A stretch of 64,000 nt of DNA from Acidobacteria bacterium Mor1 (GCA_001664505.1 CP011806.1:718020-782019), one strand, 5' to 3'; shown: positions 1 to 12,446, counted from the first letter of the stretch. Numbers and translations are program-made. The notes: generated by a model not told the origin, from the letters alone.

Positions 1-1439
1 TCGCGCCGCCGCGAGACTCTGGCAGAGCGCCTTGCGGCCGGGGCGGAAAGCCTCGGCGGGCAGATCGTCGACGATCCGGACCTGCTCGACGAGATCGCCG
101 ACCTGGCCGAATGGCCGGCGGTGGTGGCCGGCGGCTTCGAAGCGGATTTCCTGGCGCTTCCCAAGGAGATCCTCGTCACCACCCTGCGCTATCACCAGAA
201 GTGCTTCTCGGTGCAGGACGGGGCGGGCAAGCTGCTGCCCGGGTTTCTGGCCGTGGCCAACACCGACCGCGACCCCTCGGGGCACATTCGCCGGGGCAAC
301 GAGTGGGTAGTCAGCGGGCGTCTGGAGGATGCCCGCTTCTTCTGGGCCGAAGATCGCAAGCGTTCCCTGGAGGAGCATGGACGGCGGCTGGAGCAGGTCG
401 TGTTCCACGCCAAGATCGGCACCTACGCCGAGAAAGCCGAGCGGGTCTCCGGTTTGGCCGCGGCCCTGGCCGGGGCGGTCGGACTGGACAAGGCTGCCGC
501 CGTGATCTGTGGCAGGGCTGCCCGGTTGTGCAAGAACGACCTGGTCACCGGGACCGTCGGCGAGTTTCCCGAACTCCAGGGGATCGTCGGCGGACTGCTG
601 CTCCGCGAAGAAGGGGAGCCCGAGTCGCTCTGTTCCGCGGTCTACGAGCACTACCGCCCGCAAGGACCCGAGGACGACCTGCCGGCCAGCGCCGAGGGGG
701 CGGTCGTCGCCATCGCCGATAAGCTCGACACCTCGGTGCGGCTGGTCGCCGCCGGTGAGGTGCCCAGCGGCTCTCGCGATCCCTTCGGACTACGCCGAGC
801 GACCAGCGGCATCTACCGTACCGCCATCGAGCGGGGCTGGCCGATCAGCCTGACCGATCTCAACCGGCTCGCCGACGGCAACGACGCGACCCTGTCCTTC
901 CTTGCCGAGCGGCTACGCAGCTACCTCCGCGAGAGCGGGTGGGCGGTCAACGAGGTGCGGGCGGTGCTGCCCGATGACGGAGATGAAGCGACCGGCTGCA
1001 CCCTTCCCGATATCTCCGAACGGCTGCGGGCGATCCAGACCGTTCGCGCTCGGGAAGACTTCGCCCGCCTCGTGGAACTGACCAAGCGGGTGGACAACAT
1101 CCTGGTCAAGAGCGCCGGCGAGGCCAGTCCGCCGGCGGAGCGGCCGCCGGCGGACTGGAAAGAGCCTGACGAGACCGCGCAGGCGCTTGCCGCAGCCCTC
1201 GAGCGCGGCGAGGCCGAACTCGGCGCGCTGATCGCGAAGCGGGACTACGCCGGGGTGATCGACGGCCTGGCGGCCTTCGCGGCACCGGTGGACCTGTTCT
1301 TCGAGAAGGTACTGGTCAACGATCCCGACGATCCCGCTTCATCCAGCGGCCGCAAGGCGATGCTGGGGAGGCTGCGAAGCCTCTTGATCCGATGCTTCGA
1401 TATCCGGGAACTCGCGGGCCAGGCGGAAAGGAGAGACTG

Positions 1440-1440
<1 letters not shown>
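1..1440 (+). CDS. glyS: Glycyl-tRNA synthetase beta subunit (5' end missing)
   Basis: Charges tRNA-Gly together with the alpha subunit (GlyQ, presumably just upstream). Frame 1 is open from base 1, so the gene begins outside the window; about 479 C-terminal residues are present of a family usually near 690-700. Recognisable family segments include an LAEWPAVVAGGF-like stretch, the LPKEILVTTLRYHQKCF region, and a VANTDRD...GNEWVVSGRLEDARFF block. The C-terminal part carries the DALR-like helical anticodon-binding region ending near an FFEKVLVN-DPD stretch. The TGA stop overlaps the ATG of ppdK by one base, which suggests translational coupling. The glyS-ppdK neighbourhood is, from memory, common in alphaproteobacteria too. 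The assignment is secure. Confidence 0.95.
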
Positions 1441-4175
<2,735 letters not shown>

Positions 4176-4228
4176 GTCGCCCTCCGGGGCCCCTTGCAGG
4201 TCCGCTTGCAGGTCCCCATGAATGCGTC

Positions 4229-4257
4229 TTGACGGCTTCGGGGGCGGAGTTTATATT
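4229..4257 (+). promoter_or_regulatory. Sigma-70 type promoter for the H1-like/DksA gene
   Basis: TTGACG (4229-4234), a 17-base spacer and TATATT (4252-4257) lie in the 161-base gap after ppdK. The predicted start is near 4264, giving a leader of roughly 70 bases before the GTG at 4337. Five of six bases match consensus in each hexamer and the spacing is ideal. Seen in sequence; activity is inferred. Confidence 0.7.
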
Positions 4258-4336
4258 TGCGCGCCCTTTGGGCCCGGGTTATCGCGGGTCCGGCTGCCGC
4301 CGGGGGCAAGGCGGCACTTGAACTGGAGGTACGCTC

Positions 4337-5332
4337 GTGGCGAAAACCGCCAAGCGCAAGGTCGCGGCAAAGAAGAAGGCCGCCAAGAAAACCACCAAGA
4401 AAGCCGCCCCCAAGAAGACGGTAAAGAAGAAGGCTGCGTCCAAGAAGGCCACCAAGAAGGCAGCGCCCAAGAAGGCCGCCGCCAAGAAGGTAGCCAAGAA
4501 GAAAGTAGCCAAGAAGAAGGCGGCCCCGAAGAAGGCGGCCAAGAAGGTCGCGAAGAAGGCGCCTGCGAAAAAAGCCGCCGCCAAGAAAGCGACTGCAAAG
4601 GTAGCCAAGAAGGCCGCCCCCAAGAAGGTCGACAAGAAGGCCACCAAGAAGGTCGTCAAGAAGACGGCGGCCAAGGCCGCCCCGGCCCCGAAGAATCCGG
4701 CCCCGAAGAAGAAGGCGACGCCTGCTTCGACCAAACCGGCTCCGAAAAAAACTGCAACCAAGTCGAAGGCGACCGAACCGTCGGCCAAGAAGCCGAAGGC
4801 GAAGAAGCCCGTCAAGAGAAGGCCGCTGACATCCCAGATGAAGCACTACGAGGAGTTGCTGCTCCAGAAACAGCGGGAGCTGACCCAGGCGTATCACGCC
4901 TCCAAGGGTGACACCCGAGCACGGCTCGACGACGGAACCGAGGATTACATCGACTACGCGGTCAGTTCCTACGCGAGGGAGTTCCTGCTCTCGCTGAGCG
5001 AGCTCGATCGCGAACAACTCCGCCTGGTCGACGACGCCCTCAAGCGTTTGCGGCGAGGGGACTTCGGCATTTGCCGCCCCTGCGGGGAACCGATTGCCGA
5101 GAAGCGTCTCGAAGTCGCTCCCTGGGCACCGTACTGTATACAGTGTCAATCCCTCGACGAGCAGGGCCTGTTGAGCGATTCGCCGGCGGCACGCCAGTCC
5201 GACGACGATGACGATATCGACGACGACTCGACAGAGGCAGATGCGGAGGACGAGGGGGACGAGGACTCCTACGCCGATGCCGACGATGACATCGAGGACG
5301 ACGACTCGCTGGACGATGACGACGACGACTGA
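4337..5332 (+). CDS. Histone-H1-like / DksA-TraR zinc-finger chimera with poly-acidic tail
   Basis: 331 residues in three blocks. Residues 1 to about 155 are almost entirely Lys, Ala, Pro and Thr in AKK/APKK repeats, like bacterial H1-type nucleoid proteins. Residues 165-275 form a DksA/TraR-type unit, a helical segment followed by a C4 zinc finger (Cys246, Cys249, Cys267, Cys270). Residues 285-331 are mostly Asp/Glu. DksA-family proteins bind RNA polymerase through the secondary channel; the basic arm would bind DNA or RNA. The GTG start has a TGGAGG site 6 bases upstream. The acidic tail could neutralise the basic arm intramolecularly. I recognise the domains but cannot tell whether the finger acts on polymerase or only structurally, so no gene symbol is given. 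Confidence 0.85.
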   Translation: MAKTAKRKVAAKKKAAKKTTKKAAPKKTVKKKAASKKATKKAAPKKAAAKKVAKKKVAKKKAAPKKAAKKVAKKAPAKKAAAKKATAKVAKKAAPKKVDKKATKKVVKKTAAKAAPAPKNPAPKKKATPASTKPAPKKTATKSKATEPSAKKPKAKKPVKRRPLTSQMKHYEELLLQKQRELTQAYHASKGDTRARLDDGTEDYIDYAVSSYAREFLLSLSELDREQLRLVDDALKRLRRGDFGICRPCGEPIAEKRLEVAPWAPYCIQCQSLDEQGLLSDSPAARQSDDDDDIDDDSTEADAEDEGDEDSYADADDDIEDDDSLDDDDDD

Positions 5333-5393
5333 CGGATAGCGCCCTCGTCACCCGCGGTCCGAGTCCCGAAGCGCGTCGCGCAACGGGACCACC

Positions 5394-8300
5394 ATGAGTA
5401 CGCCCCCGACGCCACAGGCGCCAAAGCGGCCCAAAGGGCCCGGAGCAAAACGCCCCCGCACCGGGCGGGCGCGGCGGTTGTTGCGTCGGCTGCTCTGGGG
5501 GGTCGCCGCGCTCCTGGTCGTTTGCCTTACCTCCCTGTTTCTGCTCAGAGACCGCCTCGACGGGTGGGTCCGGGACCGCATCCAGCACGAGATCGAGCAG
5601 GCGCTGCCCGACGCCCGGGTCTCCCTGGACCGGGTCGACATCGGATTCTACGGTCCACGGCTGGACTTTCATGGTTTCTCGCTGGAGTTGGACGGCCTGC
5701 CTGACCGGATCTCTTTCGAGAAGGCCAGGATCCGGCCCAAGCTGAGCGGTTTTGGCGGCCTGCTGGCGCGGCGCATCCACCTCTCCGAGGTGACGATCCA
5801 ACGACCGGACGTCGTACTCACGGCCGAGGGCCTCGCGCGTCTGGGAGCGGGACCCTCCGAGGAGGGGAGCGAGCCCGCCGAGTTTCCCGATCTCAGGATT
5901 CGCCGCTTTGACGTGAGCCAGGGGGCCTTCACCTATGAAGACAGGAGCATCCCGCTCACCCTGGAACTGACGGACCTGGACCTGGATGCCCGGGGTCGGG
6001 TTCTGGCCGACGGCGGGCGGGGTGGCGTGCGCCTCTCGGCGACGGTGCTCCACAGCCCTATCGAGCGCCCGCTCCCGCTGAAGATCCGGGCCGAGCTCAA
6101 CTACAGCGGCCAGCGCCTCCAGCTCAGCGGCCTCCACGCCGAGGGGGACGGGGTGCGGCTGGACGGCAACGCCGTACTGTTCCTCAGCGACCCGTTCCGG
6201 GTGCGTGGCGAAACCCAGGTGCAGGCGGACCTTGCGACCATCGCTCCCGTACTGGATGAAGCCTGGCGGGATCTGCGGGGACGGGTCGAGGGCCCGTTGA
6301 GTTGGTCCTATGCCGATGGTGAAGGCTTCCGGCTCGACGGAGAGCTGGTCGGTCAGCGGGTTCGCTACGGCGACCTCAGCGCCTCACGCCTCTCGACCCG
6401 TCTGGAAATCACACCCGGCCGCCTGCGTTTCGGCGAACTGGATCTCGACGCCTGGGACGGCTCCGTTCGGGGAGAACTGGAGCTGGCTCTCGACGGCCCG
6501 ATCCGCTTCGAGGCGGACGTCGAGGGCCGGGGGCTCGATGCCCACAGCCTGGGGAGCCTGGCCGGCCTGCCGTTGCCCTTCGCCGCCCGGGCCGATGCCG
6601 TAGCCCGGCTGTCCGGCCTCGTCGACCGGAGGAGCACCTGGCGGGGTGGAGGCAGCGCGACCTTCCAGGGGGACCCGGACGATGCGCAGCCGATCCCACT
6701 GGACGGCGCTGGCGATTTCACCATCGTCGACGGAGTGCTGAGCGCCTCCGCGCCGGCGGTGCAGGCGGCGGGTGCTGCTCTCAGCTTCGGTCTCGAGGCG
6801 GATCTCGGCGGTGACGGCCGAGGCTGGGTCGAACTGGACGGCGAGACCAGCAACGCAGCCTCGACCCACCGGGCGACCCTGGCGGTACTCGAATCCCTGG
6901 ATGTGGAAATCCCCGCCGACCTTCGCCGGCCGATCACCGGCCGCGGCCCGCTGGACGTGCGGGTGGGCTTCGGCGGCGAGCCGGACGCCGGCGGTGGCCG
7001 GGTCGACCTCGGTCTCGAGTTCACGGCCGGCAGCCTGGACGGAACCGCCTTCGACCGGCTCTCACTGGATCTGGCCCTGGCCGGAGATCAACTCAAGATC
7101 GAGTCACTCGACGCCGAGGCGCCGGACTGGCAGCTCCGGGGCGCGCTCTCCTACGACCTCTCCAACGATACGATCGAGCGGCTCGAAGGGGAGGCCGAGG
7201 AGGTCCAGCTTCCGGTCCTGCTGGGATTGATCCCCGAGGCGCCCGCGGTCGAGGGCACCCTCAGCGGCTCGTTGCTGCTTGCGGGCCCGTTGAACCGTCT
7301 GACCGGCGAGGGCCGGGTGGCGATTTCCGAGCTGCGCTGGGAGGGGGAGTACCTCGAACGCCTCGAGTCTCCGGTGCGGGTGCTCGATGGCGCCTGGACT
7401 CTCCCTGAGCTCACCGCCGCCGGACCTGCGATCCGCCTGGGCGGACAGGTGGCCTTCGCTCCCGACGGAGACCGGATCGAGATCGAGTTACGGGACACGT
7501 CGCTGCAGCTCGACGCCCTGAGCGCCCTCCAGGGTGCGGGGGTCGAAGGAACGTTGGATCTCGACGGCCGCCTGCAATTATCGGGGGGGAGCTCCACGGG
7601 AGAGATCGGCGTCGAGGCGCGCGGCCTGATCGCCTCGGGGATCGATCTCGGCTCCGCCAGCGGCGTCATCCGCCCGGAGAGCGAGCGGGTCGTGGCCGAG
7701 CTCAACGCACCCCGCCGCAGCGCCCGCGCCCAGGCCACCCTCGGCCTGGGAAGCGACCTGCCCCTGGAGGTCCAGGTGCAGCTGGACGGCAGCGACTTCG
7801 ATCTGATCGACCAGGATGGCTACGGCGGAGCCTGGGTCCGGCTCGACGGCGAACTGCGCTACGCCGCGGCACTCGGAGAGACCCGCCCGGCGGACCTGGC
7901 CGGCGTGTTCAGCGGTATCGAGCTCCACCTCGGCAGCCGTGTCTTGCGCAGCGGCGAACCCTGCCAGGCCCACCTGGACGGCGACCGCCTCTCGGTGGGT
8001 CCGATGCGGCTCGAGGGGGACGGGACCGCCCTGGAGCTGGCGCTGCTCTACGAGTTCGGTAGCGCGGCCCTCGATGGTTACGGCCGTGGAAACCTCGACC
8101 TCGGGGCGGCGGCGGCGCTGGTTCCCGAGCTGCGCGCCGCAGGTCCCGTCGATGTGGATCTGCGCCTGAGCGGAACCGGAGAGGCGCCGAGACTCGACGG
8201 GTCCCTATCGCTCGAAGGGGGCAGGCTGCGGCTCCTCGGCTTCCCGCACACCCTCGAGCAAACCAGCGCCCGCATCGAGTTCGGAGGGGACACCGCGCGC

Positions 8301-11300
8301 CTCGAGCGGCTGGAAGGCATCCTCGGCAGCGGTGAAGTCACCGGGAGCGGCGAGGCGCGCCTGGAGGGCCTCGCCCTGGGTGACCACCGTTTCGAGCTCA
8401 GCGCCCGCTCGCTGCGGATCCGCTTCCCCGACGAGTTTCGCGGCATCTATGACGGCGAGTTGGTCCTGGGCGGCGACGCCGATCAGTCGACCCTGTCGGG
8501 AACCGTCAACGTGCTGCGAGGGATCTACAGCCAGGACTTCGAACTCTTCTCGCTCCTCGGGGTCGGAACCCGGGAGGTCGCGGCCAGCGATGAAGGATTG
8601 CTGCCCGACGTGGGCCTCGATATCCGGCTGGTGGCGCGAGACGGCATCTGGATGAAGAACGATCTGGCCGACGTCGAGTCCCGCTTCGACCTGCGGCTCG
8701 GCGGCGACCTGAACCGGCCCGAGCTGTCAGGCCGCCTGACCCTGCTCGAGGGTGGGGAGCTGCGTTTCCGGGATGTCGACTACACCATCACCTCGGGCAG
8801 TCTCGACTTCGTCGAACTGGACAGCTGGCTGCCCGAGATCGAGATGCGCGCAGAGACGACCGTCCGCGAATACGCCGTCTTCCTGCGCATCTCCGGGACC
8901 GTCGATCAGTTCGAGTACGAGTTGACCAGCTCACCGGATCTTTCTCAGCAGGACATCATCGCGCTGCTGACCACCGGAAAGACCATGCAGGAGTTGAGCG
9001 CCGAGTCGGGAGGTTCCGGCTTCACCGGCGATCTCGCCGCCAACTACTTCGCCGGTGCGCTGACCGGCACGTTCAGCAAACAGCTGCAGCGCCTGCTTGC
9101 CGTCGAGCGCCTGCGCATCGACCCGCTGCTGGCCCAGGAAGACGCCGAGCCGACCGCCCGGGTCACCATCGGAAAGGAGGTCGCCGACGACCTGTTCCTG
9201 ATCTATTCCACCGACATCGGTGCCGAGGAACGCCAGCTCTATCAGGTGGAGTGGCAGGCCTCGCGCAAGATGCGCGTGATCGCCGAGCGGGACGTCACCG
9301 GCGCGCTGGGAGGGGACGTGCGCTTCCGGGAGCGCTTCTGGTGGAAGCGCCCTGCCTCCGCACCCCGAGCAAAGAAGAAGTCCGGCGCGTCCGAAGCCGG
9401 CGCCGACGGCAAAGAGACGGTGCAGGTCGCCTCGGTACGGTTCGAGGGCATCGGCGACGATGCGGCCGCCGAGCTGCGCAAGAAGCTGTCGATCGCCCGC
9501 GGCACCCCTTACCGCCGCTCGGTGGCCATCGAAGGCGCCGAGGCAATCCGGCGCTACTACGCCGGGCAGGCGCGTATCGAGGCGGAGGTCGGCTGGCGGA
9601 CCGAGGGGCCGGAGGACCGGCCGACGGTGGTCTACAGCATCGTGCCCGGGCGGGTGACCGAGGTCGTGCTGGCCGGCATCGACCGCAAGCATGAGAAGCG
9701 CATCCGCGAACTGCTCGAGGATCACTGGGTCGAATCGATCATCGGCGAGGACCTGCTCGACGATGCGGCGGAGATCATCCGGGACTACTTCCAGGAGCGC
9801 GGCTTCTACACCGTCGACGTCTCGGTCGACGAGACCCTGGACGACGGCCTGCATCGGGTCGAGTTCGTGATCGATACCGGCAAGACCGTGCGCATCCGGT
9901 CGGTCGAGATCGAGGGCGCCGAGGCCATCGACGAGGACCGGCTGCGCCGCCAGTTCCTTACCGGCCGCCGCACCCTGTTGCAGCGCTCGGCGATCCTGCC
10001 CCGGGTGTTGCGGGAGGACCTGGCCGCGCTGCGCACCCTGTACCGCAACGAGGGCTTTCTCGAGGTCCTGATCGACCAGCCGCGGGTGCGGCTCTCGGCG
10101 GAAGCGGACCGGGCCGACGTGACCATCCGCATCGAGGAAGGACCGCGGTTCTACATCAGGACCCTCGAGTTCGAGAACCCCGACGGGGAGCTGCCCTACA
10201 GCCGCGCAGAGCTTCTCGAGTGGTCCGGACTGGCGACCGGGAAGGTCTACTCTCCGCCGGAACTGCTCGAGGCCGAGAGCCGCCTACGCAGCGCTCTCGA
10301 CAGCCGCGGCTATCCGACTGCCCGGGCACGGGGCCGGGTCGAACTGGGCGAGGCGGAGGCGCGCATTCGCTTCACCATCCGCCCCGGACAACAGCTGCGC
10401 ATCCAGGAAGTCGCCCTGCGCGGCAACGACCTGACCAAGGACCGGATCATCAAGGGGGAACTCGAGCTCGAAGAGGGGGATCTGATTTCCCGGGACACCT
10501 TGCTGCGCAACCAACACCGTCTCTATCGCCTGGGGATCTTCCGCAGCGTCGACGTGGGCTACGAACCGGTCGACGGGGGAGAGCCGGGTCAACAGCGGGT
10601 GGTCGTCGACATCGAGGAGGCCCAGCCGCTGAGCCTGACCGTCGGTGCCGGTTTCGACAGCGAAGCCGGCCTGCGGGGCAATCTGGCCCTCAGTCACGAC
10701 AACATCGGCGGATGGGATCGCACCGCCGGTTTCCAGGCCAGCGTCAGTGACCTGCAGCGCCGCGGACAGGTCACCTTCGGCGAGCCCAGGCTGTTCGGCT
10801 TCGATCTGCCGACCGTCGTCAGTCTCGGCCAATCGGATACCGAGGAGAACGACTTCACCGTCAAACGCCGCTCGGTCGGTGTCCGCATCGACCACCGGCT
10901 GTCGCCACGCTGGAACGCCTTCGGCCGCTACGCCTTCCAGCGAGTCGACCTACGAGACGTCGTCGATCCGCTCCGCGTGCAGGAAGAGAAGCTCGAAGAT
11001 GTGGTGCTCGGGGACGTGAGTTACGGTCTGCTGCTCGACAGCCGGGACGATCCGTTCCTGCCGACCCAGGGACAGTACGCCACCATGGAGGTGCAGCTCT
11101 TCGCCGAACCCTTCGGCTCGGAGCAGGAGTTCCTCAAGGGCTTCTTCCAGAACACCTACACCCACACCTTCGGCAACGGGCACACCTTCGCCACCGCGAT
11201 CCGCGTCGGCTTCGCCCGGCGGCTCGGGGCCACCACCCGGGTGCCGCTCTCCGAGCGTTTCTTCGCCGGGGGAGATTCCACCCTGCGCGGCTTCGACCGC

Positions 11301-11600
11301 GATACCGTCGGTCCGCGGATCGGCGACGTCGCCGCCGGCGGCGAGGGGTTGCTGCTGCTCAACCAGGAGTGGCGCGTTCCGCTGTGGGGCCGCCTCAAGG
11401 GCGTGCTGTTCTACGACGCCGGCAACGTGTTCGACCGAGCAGGAGATATCGACCCCTTCGACCTGCGGCACGTGCTGGGCCTGGGGGTGCGTCTCGAGAC
11501 GCCGATCGGACCGCTGCGCCTCGAATACGGCAGCAAGCTCGACCGGGTAGGCGACGAGTCCCGGGGAGAGCTCTTCATCGCCATCGGATCGGCGTTCTAG
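5394..11600 (+). CDS. TamB-like / Omp85 (BamA/TamA-type) fusion protein
   Basis: One uninterrupted frame of 2068 residues. A single N-terminal membrane anchor (about 35-51, after an Arg/Lys-rich segment) leads into a very long beta-rich AsmA/TamB-type repeat region, roughly 60-1160. A TamB C-terminal (DUF490-like) domain follows at roughly 970-1320, including the family-typical SSPDLSQQDIIALLTTG stretch near 1180. Five POTRA-like units then occupy about 1342-1417, 1418-1495, 1496-1582, 1583-1664 and 1665-1745. The last 320 residues form an Omp85 barrel with the loop-6 LRGF signature and a terminal Phe typical of outer-membrane barrels. In other diderms TamA and TamB are separate proteins that meet in the periplasm and help insert outer-membrane proteins or move lipid. 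Here one chain would run from inner to outer membrane. Five POTRAs resemble BamA more than three-POTRA TamA. Confidence 0.9.
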   Translation: MSTPPTPQAPKRPKGPGAKRPRTGRARRLLRRLLWGVAALLVVCLTSLFLLRDRLDGWVRDRIQHEIEQALPDARVSLDRVDIGFYGPRLDFHGFSLELDGLPDRISFEKARIRPKLSGFGGLLARRIHLSEVTIQRPDVVLTAEGLARLGAGPSEEGSEPAEFPDLRIRRFDVSQGAFTYEDRSIPLTLELTDLDLDARGRVLADGGRGGVRLSATVLHSPIERPLPLKIRAELNYSGQRLQLSGLHAEGDGVRLDGNAVLFLSDPFRVRGETQVQADLATIAPVLDEAWRDLRGRVEGPLSWSYADGEGFRLDGELVGQRVRYGDLSASRLSTRLEITPGRLRFGELDLDAWDGSVRGELELALDGPIRFEADVEGRGLDAHSLGSLAGLPLPFAARADAVARLSGLVDRRSTWRGGGSATFQGDPDDAQPIPLDGAGDFTIVDGVLSASAPAVQAAGAALSFGLEADLGGDGRGWVELDGETSNAASTHRATLAVLESLDVEIPADLRRPITGRGPLDVRVGFGGEPDAGGGRVDLGLEFTAGSLDGTAFDRLSLDLALAGDQLKIESLDAEAPDWQLRGALSYDLSNDTIERLEGEAEEVQLPVLLGLIPEAPAVEGTLSGSLLLAGPLNRLTGEGRVAISELRWEGEYLERLESPVRVLDGAWTLPELTAAGPAIRLGGQVAFAPDGDRIEIELRDTSLQLDALSALQGAGVEGTLDLDGRLQLSGGSSTGEIGVEARGLIASGIDLGSASGVIRPESERVVAELNAPRRSARAQATLGLGSDLPLEVQVQLDGSDFDLIDQDGYGGAWVRLDGELRYAAALGETRPADLAGVFSGIELHLGSRVLRSGEPCQAHLDGDRLSVGPMRLEGDGTALELALLYEFGSAALDGYGRGNLDLGAAAALVPELRAAGPVDVDLRLSGTGEAPRLDGSLSLEGGRLRLLGFPHTLEQTSARIEFGGDTARLERLEGILGSGEVTGSGEARLEGLALGDHRFELSARSLRIRFPDEFRGIYDGELVLGGDADQSTLSGTVNVLRGIYSQDFELFSLLGVGTREVAASDEGLLPDVGLDIRLVARDGIWMKNDLADVESRFDLRLGGDLNRPELSGRLTLLEGGELRFRDVDYTITSGSLDFVELDSWLPEIEMRAETTVREYAVFLRISGTVDQFEYELTSSPDLSQQDIIALLTTGKTMQELSAESGGSGFTGDLAANYFAGALTGTFSKQLQRLLAVERLRIDPLLAQEDAEPTARVTIGKEVADDLFLIYSTDIGAEERQLYQVEWQASRKMRVIAERDVTGALGGDVRFRERFWWKRPASAPRAKKKSGASEAGADGKETVQVASVRFEGIGDDAAAELRKKLSIARGTPYRRSVAIEGAEAIRRYYAGQARIEAEVGWRTEGPEDRPTVVYSIVPGRVTEVVLAGIDRKHEKRIRELLEDHWVESIIGEDLLDDAAEIIRDYFQERGFYTVDVSVDETLDDGLHRVEFVIDTGKTVRIRSVEIEGAEAIDEDRLRRQFLTGRRTLLQRSAILPRVLREDLAALRTLYRNEGFLEVLIDQPRVRLSAEADRADVTIRIEEGPRFYIRTLEFENPDGELPYSRAELLEWSGLATGKVYSPPELLEAESRLRSALDSRGYPTARARGRVELGEAEARIRFTIRPGQQLRIQEVALRGNDLTKDRIIKGELELEEGDLISRDTLLRNQHRLYRLGIFRSVDVGYEPVDGGEPGQQRVVVDIEEAQPLSLTVGAGFDSEAGLRGNLALSHDNIGGWDRTAGFQASVSDLQRRGQVTFGEPRLFGFDLPTVVSLGQSDTEENDFTVKRRSVGVRIDHRLSPRWNAFGRYAFQRVDLRDVVDPLRVQEEKLEDVVLGDVSYGLLLDSRDDPFLPTQGQYATMEVQLFAEPFGSEQEFLKGFFQNTYTHTFGNGHTFATAIRVGFARRLGATTRVPLSERFFAGGDSTLRGFDRDTVGPRIGDVAAGGEGLLLLNQEWRVPLWGRLKGVLFYDAGNVFDRAGDIDPFDLRHVLGLGVRLETPIGPLRLEYGSKLDRVGDESRGELFIAIGSAF

Positions 11601-11615
11601 TCGCCGGCTCGCCCC

Positions 11616-11667
11616 AGAAAAAGGAGAGCCCGCAGCCGCCGAGGGGGGATTCGACGAAAGCGGGCTC
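11616..11667 (-). terminator. Probable terminator of the sigma-4 gene
   Basis: Eight-base arms GAGCCCGC (11626-11633) and GCGGGCTC (11660-11667) enclose a 26-base loop. Read on the minus strand, they are followed by TCCTTTTT. The position, about 50 bases past the minus-strand stop at 11720, fits a factor-independent terminator, though the loop is long. The same arms may also slow transcription coming from the TamB-Omp85 gene. Confidence 0.4.
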
Positions 11668-11719
11668 CAGGGGAGGAAAAAAGGAATCTCAGGATCAGGT
11701 GTTTGTCATGTCCATGCGT

Positions 11720-12079
11720 TTAGACGAGGGAGAAGCGAACCTGCCCTTGGTACTGCTGGAGAATCTCCCGCAGCTTGCGTTTGGCATCGCGCTCCAGTTG
11801 GCGCACCCGCTCGCGGCTCAGGCCGAGGCTCTTGCCGATCTCCTCGAGGGTCAACTCCTTGCCGCCCAGAAGACCGAAACGATTGCGGATGATGTGGCGC
11901 TCGCGCTCATCCAGGGAGACCAACGCCTCACGCACCAGGCTGCGAACTTCCTGGCCGTAGATGCGGTCTTCCTGACTCGCCGTGGATTTGTCTGCGAGCA
12001 GCGCCGAGAGGCGACACCCTTCATCGTGATCCACGAACTCATCGATCGAACGCTCTTTCATCAAAAGCGGAATGAGCAT
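11720..12079 (-). CDS. Stand-alone sigma-70 region 3.2/region 4 protein
   Basis: 119 residues that align by eye only with the C-terminal part of primary or RpoH-type sigma factors. An acidic linker resembling region 3.2 (about 12-45) is followed by region 4 (about 50-110), with the -35-recognition helix-turn-helix TLEEIGKSLGLSRERVRQLE. Regions 1, 2 and 3.0 are absent. The start looks genuine: an ATG with GGAGG four bases upstream. The 360 bases further upstream hold no region-2 coding sequence in any frame, so this does not look like a simple frameshift. It could be a -35-binding regulator, half of a split sigma such as the SigO/RsoA pair, or a decaying sigma gene. Codon use resembles its neighbours. 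Confidence 0.8.
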   Translation of the reverse strand: MLIPLLMKERSIDEFVDHDEGCRLSALLADKSTASQEDRIYGQEVRSLVREALVSLDERERHIIRNRFGLLGGKELTLEEIGKSLGLSRERVRQLERDAKRKLREILQQYQGQVRFSLV

Positions 12080-12446
12080 CGAACCTCCAGTTCCCCTCGC
12101 GCCATGTACAACGCAACTCCCGTGCCGGGAATTCCGAGCCGGGCCCGAGAGCCGGTTCGCCGCGGATTTCGTGCAGCATTCCCCGTTTTTCGCCTGTTTT
12201 TGCCACTGTTTCGTCCGTTTTGAGAGACACCTGCGTACCCTACTGATTCCATAGGGTTTACAGGGTTAGGCCGTTCCGGCCCCGGCGGATGCCGGTCTGA
12301 CATCCCGAAGCGGCACGGCCGCGCAAAAATGGCGCGCCGGCGCCCTCCGTTTCCTGCAGCATTCGCGATGCTAGAATCGCGTCCTTCCCCCGGGTTCAGG
12401 GGTTATCCCGGGCGGCCGCGCCCATCTCACGTTCGGAGCTCCATCC
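12080..12446. other. Divergent intergenic region, sigma-4 gene / mutL
   Basis: The 367 bases separate the minus-strand sigma-4 gene from plus-strand mutL. They must carry promoters for both. The only recognisable element is a TAGAAT box at 12372-12377 pointing to mutL, without a good -35. The middle (about 12180-12260) is relatively AT-rich. No coding potential with a ribosome site is seen. Confidence 0.5.

Noticed and set aside
4350..4800. Repetitive K/A codons as a possible CRISPR or repeat array
   Set aside because: Units are irregular and continuous without spacers; the pattern is explained by coding for AKK/APKK.
12039..12303. Upstream minus-strand frames as the missing N-terminal half of the sigma factor
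   Set aside because: They contain no region 2 motifs and have weak starts, so a frameshifted full sigma is not supported.
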